Source: Littorina saxatilis (lineage: Eukaryota > Mollusca > Gastropoda > Littorinimorpha > Littorinidae). Taken from it: a stretch of DNA of 64,000 nucleotides. Location of the stretch: NCBI RefSeq assembly GCF_037325665.1, contig NC_090246.1, positions 59,304,504-59,368,503 on the forward strand, in the 5' to 3' direction. Positions within the stretch are counted from its first letter, which is position 1. The number at the start of each line of letters is the position of its first letter. Positions 24,401-34,300 of this stretch are shown here, piece after piece. The notes below the pieces were generated by a model. It made no database searches. It was not told the DNA's origin and saw only the letters and a program-made list of their open reading frames with translations. Position numbers and translations under genes: made by a program.

Positions 24401-27400
24401 TTTTTTTGCTTTGACGTAATAGATTGCACGAGGCTTTAGAAGAGATCGAGGTTCTAAAACAAGCATCTTCAATTTAGCTGCCTCGACTGCAGGACATTTT
24501 CAGTAAAATACACGTAAGTACAGTATGTAGGATAAACAGAATACTACATGGCTTGCTGTGTCGTACCAGATTTACACTCGTTGCTTTTTTAAATAGTGAA
24601 CAGCTCGCTTTCGCTCGCAGTTCAATATTTAAAAAAACAACTTGTGTAAATCTGGTATGACACAGCAAGCCATGTAGTATTCTCTATACATGTTTATTAG
24701 GATCAAACAGGGGTTTCAGTCCTGAAGTATTAACTTGAAAGTTGAAGAACTTTGTAGTTGTAGTTTTGTGGTGTTTGATGCTAGAAGTAGAAACCAACGA
24801 ACAAGCTCCACATAAGAGAAACAATGTTATTCTTTGAGTGTATACTATTAGTTTTACTGTGTTGTGGTTTTACTTGCCCAGCTAAATGTCAGCAAGTAAA
24901 CAGTATATAGTGGTACATGTTTATTGTTAAAAGAGTCCACCTCTTTTTAAGTTTTTAAACAGAGGAGTCACACCACCAAGTTGACCAACTGCCCTTTCTG
25001 TGCCTAACTTCAAGAGACAACAGCAATTGGGGCGTACATTTTGCTGGTTCCAAAGGTATCCTACTGTGACAGATACCACTGTAATTCAAACCTGATGCAT
25101 ATATATATATATGGGTCATTCTCAGAAATGGTGGTCCAGTGAGAGTGAGTAGGGGTGACACATTTGAAATCATGAAAAAGTAAATTAAAATTATTTCTAC
25201 CACGACTTTTTTCATCTGAATCTATTCCTGAGACTTTAACGCAACAGGAACTTTCAACAAATACAGCAAACTCTGACGAATTGTGTTTTGTGTAGTTATT
25301 TTGGGTCAGACGGGTTTTGCCGGCAAGAAAGGCCAAACAGTGCAGATTCATGTCTGTCGCACAGGAACCGAAAGTGGTTCAAGCATTTCGTTTCTGTGTT
25401 GCGACATTCACCTTAGTTTTGTTCCAAATGTCATTTTTTTTACCAATATTAGACTATTAGTTGAAGTCCTTACCTTTCATAACTAGAATGTGTTGGGTAG
25501 AACACAAAAATACTGCAGAACTGATAAAAAATGCACAAAGGATTGAAGGCTTAGGTGGTTTAAAGTTGGAATTTGGTTTCCATGTTACAACATTCATCAC
25601 GTAAATACAACACTTTAAAACGTCTCTTATTCAGCAACCAATTACTCTTTTTGTCTAATTTTTGCATTATTATGTGTAGCAAACAATAGACTTCATAGTA
25701 AAAACAATTATTTTGTATTTCTTGACACTTTATTTTTTACTTTGTATGTAACACTTTGGACCACCATTTCTGAGAATGACCCATATATATACAGGGTGGG
25801 CCATAAAAAGTGTCCACATTTAATTTGTTAATATTTTTCCTGTAAAGTGATATTTTCTTTTTTGTTTCAGATAGAATTTGAGACAAGCATCTTAGAATTC
25901 TTTTAACGCCTGAATGGATCGCATTCCAGTACAGGAAAGGACCAAAATCGTTGAACTTTACTTTGCTACCAATTCTGTGGTTCTCGCCTAGCGCGCTTTT
26001 CGGAGAGAGTTCCCTGGCACACACTGTCCATGTGCGAGAACTGTGAAGCGCCTCGTGGATAAATTCAGGGTTATGTCCTTTATCCCCGAGTACGCAGTAG
26101 GAGGGTCCAGCAGACTTTAATTGTGTGTCTGTGTGTGTGTGTCTGTCTGTCTCGACTTAACAGCTTATTGCTGGGAAACTACTGGGCGCAGTTCGTTCAA
26201 AAGTTGATACACTAACTTGATAATAGGTCCGATTGATCGTATTAAAACTTCATAATGTTACCTGGGACCTAAATGCCAAATAAATCACAAAAGCCACTCT
26301 TAACGGTGGGAGTTTTTGCGGTGGGAGGCTGGTCGCTTTGCGAACAGCCTGAACTAAAGGGGAGACTTGAGCGGCGAACACGTCACGCAGTGACGAGAAA
26401 AGCATGATTTGCAAGCCAGACAACGGGTGGGGAAATGGTCTCGGCAAAGAAATTACAATGCAGGGTTTGGTCTCGGTGAAAGAGAGGCAGAGAGACAGAG
26501 AGCACGAGAGAGTCTATGGCCAAAGTGATCCGGGTTCGATTCCCGGCATGGGCGGTCTATTTTTTTTTATTTTTTTATTCTTGTTTACTATTGTTTATTA
26601 TGAACGTTTTAATGTTTAATTTTACTCTAATAGTTTTTTTAATTGTGTAAAATAAATAAATAATTTTTTATTTTTTATTTTTTTTAAATCCACGTGCACA
26701 AGACAAAAACTTTCATACTGGGGGAGCGAGCCAGTCTGAAGAGTACTCGGGTCCAGCGCCAGCGTTTTTTATTGTTATCTGCGAGACTACCAGTGTTCCT
26801 GAATTTATCCACGAGGCGCTTCACAGTTCTCGCACATGGACAGTGTGTGCCAGGAAACTCTCTCCAAAAAGCGCGCTGGGCGAGAACCACAGAATTGGTA
26901 GCAAAGTAAAGTTCAACGATTTTGGTCCTTTCCTGCACTGGAATGCGATCCATTCAGGCTTTAAAAGAATTCTAAGATGCTTGTCTCAAATTCTATCTGA
27001 AACAGAAAAGAAAATATCACTTTAAAGGAAAAATATTAACAAATTAAATGTGGACACTTTTTATGGCCCACCCTGTATATATAGCATCTGTACAAGTACT
27101 TTACCTTCTTCTGCTAAATCTTTGTTTATGACCAGTTTGCCATGTCGGAGGTAGTTAAGCACAGGACCAAAGTACAGGGGATCTCTGTCAATCAGATAAG
27201 CGCCAGTTCCATCCTGCAAACCACACTCATGATGAATATTTTATTTGCATGGCCTTCTATCAGTGTGCTATTAGTATTAGTAATATTGTGCTATTGTGCT
27301 ATCACGCAACAGCGAGGAGACAATTAAGTTCATGCATAATTTCTGAGCACAGTCAAGTGACCGATCTAAAACTTTTTTTTAAAATGTCACTGTAAATTCT

Positions 27401-28131
27401 GTCATTTCAAAATTAGGTGCCCTTTTGTGTTCTCTTTCACCGGATTGAGAGTAGAAAGTCTGTCTCAACAAAGTGAAAAGAATTTGAACATTAAATGATT
27501 AATTCATCTTTGAACAACAGATGCACTGGCACAGCTGCACACATGCAAGCACAGTGTAGATTCATGCTATATTAAAGAAAACAATCACATTTTATTCATT
27601 CAACTTCAAGTCAACTTCCTATCAGTTCACCGAGTACAGACAGAAAGCATCAAATTCATGTGCCACTACCACTACCTGGCCACTTGTGTTCTCTGCCAGT
27701 GCCAGTGAGTACTTGCAGTTGCAGTAATGATGAACACAAAGGAATAGCAATTAATATGGGTGTGTCAGCAGGCAGTCTTGCGAATAGCACTTATCATTTC
27801 TGTTTCCAACCACGGTAGTCTCACGCTGTCAGTGGAACTCAACGCTACTTCTGCTGTGTAACTGTTCGGCGAACAAATCAATACCAACCTTATCTGTGTT
27901 GAGGTCGGGTTCTTCCTGAATCAGCCTGTACAGAAATGACTGTGGGTCTCGCCCTACTGTTGTGCGAGTTGTCATAAACGTTGTTCCCCCAACATTGAGT
28001 TTTACCCACTCGTTTTTGCCTTTCCGCAATTTAGAAATATCGTAGTCCGCGTTATTGCTTACTTCCATGGCGGAATCTGTTTTTGCTGTGTTTATTCTGG
28101 CATTGTCAATAATTCCATTCTTACTCGCCAT
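21411..28131 (-). CDS. KCTD5: KCTD5-like BTB/POZ cullin-3 adaptor
   Basis: BTB-domain substrate adaptor of CUL3 ubiquitin ligase; vertebrate KCTD5/2/17 form pentamers and act, for example, on G-protein beta-gamma. Complete coding sequence in six exons (minus strand): 28131-27889, 27213-27105, 23431-23340, 22829-22734, 22111-21986, 21440-21411; 696 nt, 231 residues plus stop, against 234 in human KCTD5. The phases fit at every junction. BTB/T1 core: [27 protein letters not shown], then [31 protein letters not shown] and [21 protein letters not shown]-terminal half: [34 protein letters not shown] and the ending LKGSRM, matching vertebrate ERGSRM. The start ATG has a purine at -3 (caaaATGg) and lies 215 bp from the divergent ATP5PD ATG. 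Assignment among KCTD2/5/17 is by similarity only. Confidence 0.93.
23232..23278 (-). repeat. GA-rich low-complexity tract
   Basis: (GA)n and G-rich run in the KCTD5 intron just downstream of the exon at 23431-23340. No other feature seen in this stretch. Confidence 0.6.
23686..23990. repeat. CCCGGC/GCCGGG hairpin-rich repeat block
   Basis: GC-rich block with several CCCGGCTTTGCCGGG-type palindromes in the first 150 bp, then two direct repeats of about 45 bp (cacgaaggaagggagataaa... at 23783 and 23940) and a repeated acagtgaccttctaaaaata. It lies in the 3.7-kb KCTD5 intron. It looks like an old dispersed repeat with an internal duplication; the family was not recognised. Confidence 0.5.
24539..24683. 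repeat. Long hairpin (foldback), arms about 55 bp
   Basis: The left arm gaatactacatggcttgctg... through ...cttttttaaat is matched by its reverse complement ending ...catgtagtattc, with a loop of about 30 bp containing agctcgctttcgctcg. There are few mismatches. It could be a small foldback MITE. No coding. Confidence 0.75.
25111..25784. mobile_element. TA-flanked element with 28-bp terminal inverted repeats, copy 1
   Basis: Perfect inverted ends ATGGGTCATTCTCAGAAATG...(gtggtcca), in a TA-rich flank. 674 bp with no transposase. A second, larger copy in opposite orientation lies at 30020-32312. The Tc1/mariner superfamily is likely from the TA flank. Confidence 0.75.
25789..27078. mobile_element. 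Mariner-like foldback: two inverted 279-bp transposon ends
   Basis: The left arm 25791-26069 and right arm 26798-27076 are near-perfect inverted copies starting ACAGGGTGGGCCATAAAAAG, with TA flanks. Each arm encodes the start of the same transposase HTH ([20 protein letters not shown]), read + from 25916 and - from 26953. This resembles the DUF4817-type HTH of Tc1/mariner relatives. The catalytic part is absent. The 730-bp centre is unrelated and includes a tRNA-like T-arm (about 26527-26551). The right end is only 28 bp from the KCTD5 splice donor at 27104. Confidence 0.8.
26505..26560 (+). other. tRNA-like fragment
   Basis: Contains ccgggttcgattcccggc, a good T-arm/B-box (GGTTCGATTCC) with paired stem, followed by a T run. 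No complete cloverleaf is seen upstream. Probably the end of a tRNA-derived SINE head captured inside the foldback element, rather than a functional tRNA. Confidence 0.45.
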
Positions 28132-28346
28132 TTTGAGGCTCGGGAAATGACAGAACCAAGCAAAAACACTGACAGAATTGAAATAGAGACTGTGGCTCCG
28201 AACTAAACAGTCGAACGTGGAAAATGTAGCAGATGAAGGCTCGAAGTGGGCATTTTGGCTTGGTTACTCTCGCTTGATCTCGCGGAAGCAGATGAACGGG
28301 ATTTGGTTGAAGTCGAGGGTGAAGGTCATCCCCTTTCGTCGGCAAG
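28132..28346. promoter_or_regulatory. Putative bidirectional promoter KCTD5 / ATP5PD
   Basis: 215 bp between two divergent start codons, ATG at 28131 on the minus strand and at 28347 on the plus strand, must hold both 5' UTRs and both start sites. No TATA box is seen. CpG-containing motifs such as tctcgcgg (about 28275-28282) are present. Promoter function is inferred from the geometry. Confidence 0.6.
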
Positions 28347-31300
28347 ATGGCAGCACGAAGAATCGCGAAGTCTGCGGTGGACTGGGTCGCTTTCAAGGAG
28401 AGAGTTCCTGCAAGACAACAGGAATTCTACAGAGCTTTCAAACACAGGAATGACCTCTTCGTCAATAAGTAAGTGTAAGAATAAGGAAGCCACATTGTTT
28501 GCTGCTGAGCGTAAGAAAACCACGGTGTGATCTTGACAATGTCATTCAGCACGTCACAGGCACTTGATGCTACGTATAGGCCCTAACAGTGTTAGTGTTA
28601 GTAACAGGTATATGGTCTACAAGTTAGTATCCCCCTTCATTGGCTCTTTTGACGCCCGTTTTTAACCGCATGCCTCCCTTCATATAATGGACCGGCCATA
28701 GAGCGTCGTCGTCCCGAAACTAAATCTTCAAATCTCCAAAACCGTTTGGAATTCTGGGTATGACAATCCTTTCATGATTTGAGTTGACGGATTTCGGAGA
28801 TGGGCTGCCAACATAATGTTGTTTACACTTGAAATGTATGCTACTTTCTCTCAAACAAATACGAAGTGAACGGTAGCATAAGGTCAGTTATCAGTTATGA
28901 TTAACTTACCTAGGACTTAGGAGTAGGACCTTGAGATCGACAGAACGTACAGTAAACAAATTATACGAAGGGAGAAACTCTGAAACCTACGAGTCGATAC
29001 TGACTCAACTTGTTATCCTTGTATTTTTATTCTCTTTCGTTAATTCCAAAGGTTTAAGTGATGCATTGAAGATACAGGGTTCATACGCTCCTTGAATCTC
29101 CTTGAATCTCCTTGAATTTTCAACCCCCCTTTTCAAGGACCTTGAATCTCCTTGAATTTGGAGAAAATGGTCATTCTTGTGTTTAACCTCCTTGAACCTC
29201 CTTGAATTCTGAAGTGCAGGCAAAAAAAAAAATGTTAATATTAAAGTTTTTCAGCAATTTATATCGATTGTGTGCGTGTTGTGTGCAAGTCGTGTGTCGT
29301 CTGCCATCGTGCGAAGGGAAGTTGAAACCGATTACTTCCCCTTCATCCGGGTAGCTTTTAGCGCCATTTCTGAAGAAGCAGAGTGTCGATTCATTGTGAC
29401 AGCGTTTCAAGCCATCGCCGGTCGAAAATCGTAGTCATGCCGGGTGGAAAGTGCTTTTAAAAATTTTTGAATTTAAAAAAGTAAATAAATGTTTTTGTTT
29501 TACTTTACGTTTCTGGTTTGAGCTTTGAATGCATGGTTGATGAAAGTTTTTCCACGTGAACACCTATGCAATTTGACCTCCTTGAACTCCTTGAATACTC
29601 CTTGAAAACTCCTTGAATACTCCTTGAATTTCACTGTCAGGTGTCTGTATGAACCCTGAAGATAGGAAAGTGGTTTTTTGTTGTTGATGTCATGATCTGT
29701 CTGGGATGAAGTAAGATTATGATCGACTTATGTTGTGATGGCAAATTTGTCAACATGTAACGGAAAAGCCTACTACAATACTTGTGCTTAGTGTTCCATA
29801 ATTCCCGACCAGAATCATGTCCCCAAGCCATCTGTTCTTTTTTCTGTCACACCTAACATTGACCGTTAGGTATTTCTGGTGTCCCAGCAGTGATACTATT
29901 GTAACTATTCGATACTCCTAATGCAGTGAACCCTAAAGGGTGCCAGAAGCAATCAAAATGGCATTTTTTTTCATTTGAACTCTACTTCAGTGACACTGAC
30001 ACAGTCCCTCAGATTGTATATGGGTCATTCTCAGAAATGGTGGTCCAAAGTGTTACATCCAAAGCAAAAAATAAAGTGTCAAGAAATACAAAATAATTGT
30101 CTATTGTTTGCTATACATAATAATGCAAAAATTAGACAAAAAGAGTAATTGGTTGCTGAATAAGAGACGTTTTAAAGTGTTGTATTTACGTGATGAATGT
30201 TGTAACATGGAAACCAAATTCCAACTTTAAACCACCTAAGCCTTCAATCCTTTGTGCATTTTTTATCAGTTCTGCAGTATTTTTGTGTTCTACCCAACAC
30301 ATTCTATGTAGTTATGAAAGGTAAGGACTTCAACTAATATTGGTTAAAAAATGACATTTGGAACAAAACTAAGGTGAATGTCGCAACACAGAAACGAAAT
30401 GCTTGAACCACTTTCGGTTCCTGTGCGACGGACATGAATCTGCACTGTTTGGCCTTTCCTGCCGGCAAAACCCGTCTGACCCAAAATAACTACACAAAAC
30501 ACAATTCGTCAGAGTTTGCTGTACAGTAGTCCCTTCCATTTCCGGCCCTTTCGTGGGCGTGAACCTGCCTGGAGCGGCCAGCTTTCCCATGACTAATGAG
30601 TTTTCCTTCTATAATTGACTCTTAATGGCCGTTAACCTGTCTGACGCGGTCAACGGTCACTGATTTTTGCCCTAAGGTGCCCCTCTTACTCGACAGGAGC
30701 GGCCACTTAACGGCCACTTGTCACTTTCGCGGGCGAGCGCCTGTGGCTCTCCCCGCCCATCCACCTCCCACCTGCTATCTGGCCGTTAGAAATCAGCACC
30801 TGTCCACTTTCTATAACTGTTAACACATGTATCGCCTGTTAATAAAGCTGACGAGTCAAACTCAAGATTGTTTTTGTTTACATTGGAGTGTGAGCGATCG
30901 CTGCGTGTTTGTGTTTGTTTGTTTCGTGAATGAAGACGTGAGTGATTGTTGAGTGATTATTTGAAGCCTTTGCAAGCCCGTCAAGAATTTGTTCAGTCAG
31001 TCAGTCAGTCTTTCAGAATGGCAACACAAACTCCAACAAAGAAAAGACTGGTGCTGACTTTAGAGCAAAGAGTGAAGGTTATTAAGGCAGCAGAGAATAC
31101 TTACGCATGCGCAAACTGTAAATACAGACATGCGCATACATGTACGTTTACGGTAGTCACTTCCGGATCGATCACAGCTGATGTGAGTTTGAAACACTTG
31201 TTTATCTGACACTCAAATACATATATAATAATCCAAACAACACACATAGAAACATACGAAACAATAGCTTAGCCAGGACGATCGAGTTAAACACGCAAAT

Positions 31301-34300
31301 AATTAAGATGTATAAACAAAAGCAAAACTAACAGAGACAATGAATCGGCGGCTCGTGGATGATCGCTTTCTTTTCTTCATGAAAACTTGATCGTGTTTTG
31401 GGGTTTTTTTTGGAGGAGGAGGGGGCCTGTAATGAACGGCCACCTGATATTTGCGGTCACCTTTGCAATGACTAATGGGTGACCGGATATGGCAGGTACT
31501 ACTGTATTTGTTGAAAGTTCCTGTTGCGTTCAGATTACCCATTTTAAGTACTTGATGAATGTCGAACATCGACTATCAGAGGATACGAAAACTTCTTGGC
31601 TGCTTTGTTCCGCTAAACTTCGCGCTTTGAGAGACTGTTTGCACTTGATATCCTTCCGAAACTACATTGTCGCCATCCACAATTAAGTAAAAACCATCTT
31701 CAGTCGTAACGTAGGTCGGGAAACGACGCCATGAGTTTCAGCAAATGATATTATTCTGGTGTTTTCTGTGAATATTTGGCTGTGATTCAAAGGACTATTT
31801 TCTTGTTCGAACTTCCTGTGCGCCAAAGAGCTAAAAATAGCCGTGATGTGGCAAAGTCATGGAGCACATTGCTGTCCGATGTTCGCGCGTCGAGTCCGGA
31901 TACGATGCGTTACGACATTCATAATTTTTTGTTCGAAGCCCGTAACTTCAAATTCAGCGTGAGTTTTTGCAAAGATGTGTTGCTACCTCCAAGACTGAAC
32001 TCCTGACTGTCGATTGCAGTAATGTGTTGGTGTTTGCATTTAGCCATGAGACTGAACATATTGTTGATCACGAAAGTGGTGTAACGCTTCGGCGATCCGG
32101 AAACGGCCGAACTTCGCAATTGAAAAGCACACAAAAACAACACCAACGTATAGAAACCATTTTTATTGACATACAACAATGCTTTAATGTCTCAGGAATA
32201 GATTCAGATGAAAAAAGTCGTGGTAGAAATAATTTTAATTTACTTTTTCATTATTTCAAATGTGTCACCCCTACTCACTCTCACTGGACCACCATTTCTG
32301 AGAATGACCCATATACATATTTAACCACCTTTTTTTGTGGCATATATAATATATCGACGTTGCAATTCCGGAGCAAACGATTCAAATTTGGTCAATTGTG
32401 GCGTTTTGTATGCAAAGGCGTTTTTAGTACCTAAGATTAAGAAACCACAGGTCGAAAAAATCAAAAATTGTTACGATCAAATCTACGGCACTAAGCTTAT
32501 ACAAAGCAAATTTCATTTTGACGTGTAAGATGTCAAATCTCCCTACCTTCAAAGCAGACGACAGACAGACATCTTTTTACATTTAGTCAAGTTTTGATTT
32601 TTCTTCCAAGGGAGGATTCATTTTTTTACCAAGCCATGCAAGACTCTAACTTGCTTCTGCATGCTTTCTTTTCTTTTCATATTCAGCTGCTTTGCAATTT
32701 CAGCAATACATCGTTACATGTCAATGTTTTCCTCAAAACGTCGGGTCAATCAGAACACAGTGCTGGACAATCACAATGATTCATTAATTGGAATACGAAA
32801 TGATCTTGGATGGCAAAGCTGAAATGATTTCTTATTCATGCTCCGCGTCACACCTATTTTGAGACGGAGAGATAAGTGTCGTACAAGACCTGCGCCCTTC
32901 CGTTATATAAACAGTAGTCTTTTTCTTATACTCATAAAAAAAGTGTTGCATCTTACTAATTGATACTAGCAATCAAGTATCGGTGATGTATTGGTAATTG
33001 TTATGATCAACAAATTTTTTTAGTATCTTTAAGTGCTTGAGAATATTTTACTGTCTTGTCAGTATGTTCAAAACACACCGTCATGCAATACAATATATAA
33101 TATATGTATATGTTACAATAAATATGTTGAATACACATACAAAAAAGTTTTTGATGTAATGTAAGTGTGATGTTTATGTGGCATATATTTGTCTTTTAAC
33201 AGAGTTCACCAATACCCAGCTGAGTTGCCCAAAATAGACTTTGCCGTCTACAAGGCCCGGCTACCCAACCCTGCACTTGCTGACGAGTTTCAGAAAGCTG
33301 TAAGATATATATTCATTATTTATATATGCAAGTGTTCGAGTGCACTCTTTACATTCAGTCAAGTTATGACTAAATGTTTTAACATGGACGGGGAATCAAG
33401 ACGAGGGTGGTGGTGGTGGTGTGTGTAGAGCGATTCGGAGAAAACTACTGGACCCATCTTCATGAAATTTAAGATGGGAGTTCCTGGGTATGATATCCCC
33501 ACTTCTGTTTTTCATTTTTTCAATAAATGTCTTTGATGACGTCCTTTCCGGCTTTTTGTGAAAGTTGAGGCAGCACTGTCTCGCCCTCATTTTTCAATCA
33601 AATTGATTGATATTTTGGTCAAGCAATCTTCGACGAAGTCCAGGCTACAGGATTGCATTTCAGCTCGGCAGCGTAAAAATGAGTAAATTAGTTTGCTGAT
33701 TAAAGTTGTCATTAAAATCAAATTTTTCCAAAAGATTTTAAAATGATTGCATCATATTTCTCAATTTCTCCTGAATTCAAACATATATATATACATATGT
33801 CATGTTTACTGTTAAAATGTGCTCAGAAAATAGGTTAAGTAAGTACTGCTTTCACACGCTACGCAGAGACGCGTGTGACCCGTCTCGGTCTTTGAGTGTG
33901 GTTAGTCGAGACTATCAGAATATAGTCTCGGCGATGACTGTTGTTTGGTGTTAATCTGTTACTTTGATGCCGACTAAATGTTTTTAAATCGCTTCACGCG
34001 ACTTGTTTTGTTTTGGGGTTTTTGCACCTGAATGGGAGAGAGATATAGAGAATTCTTGTTTTGTTACACTTACAGAGAGATAGAGGGTGGGGATGAGAGA
34101 GAAAGTGGAGCATTGGTCATGTTGTGTAGGTTTATTCACTGTCTAGCATTGTTCCTCATCTTTGATTCGGTCTTTTGATTGTTTCAGTATGAAGGGCTCA
34201 ATATTCCCTACCCTGCTGACAAGAGCAGTGCGGTGAAGCAGATTGAGGATGAGGAGAAGTCAGCAGTAAGTGTGTTACTCAAAAAAAACGTGTCCGTCGT

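Larger units (their letters stand above)
28469..33202 (+). other. ATP5PD intron 1 with element cluster
   Basis: Holds a hAT-like element with CTCCTTGAA repeats (29069-29664), a large TA-flanked element (30020-32312) that is itself split by a pogo/Tigger element (30522-31506), and a 24-bp family A end fragment at 32575-32598. 28570-29060 and 32600-33200 show no recognisable feature beyond AT-rich sequence. Confidence 0.8.

Noticed and set aside
26505-26560. A functional tRNA gene
   Set aside because: Only the T-arm/B-box half is convincing; there is no acceptor stem or D-arm partner, and it sits inside a foldback transposon.
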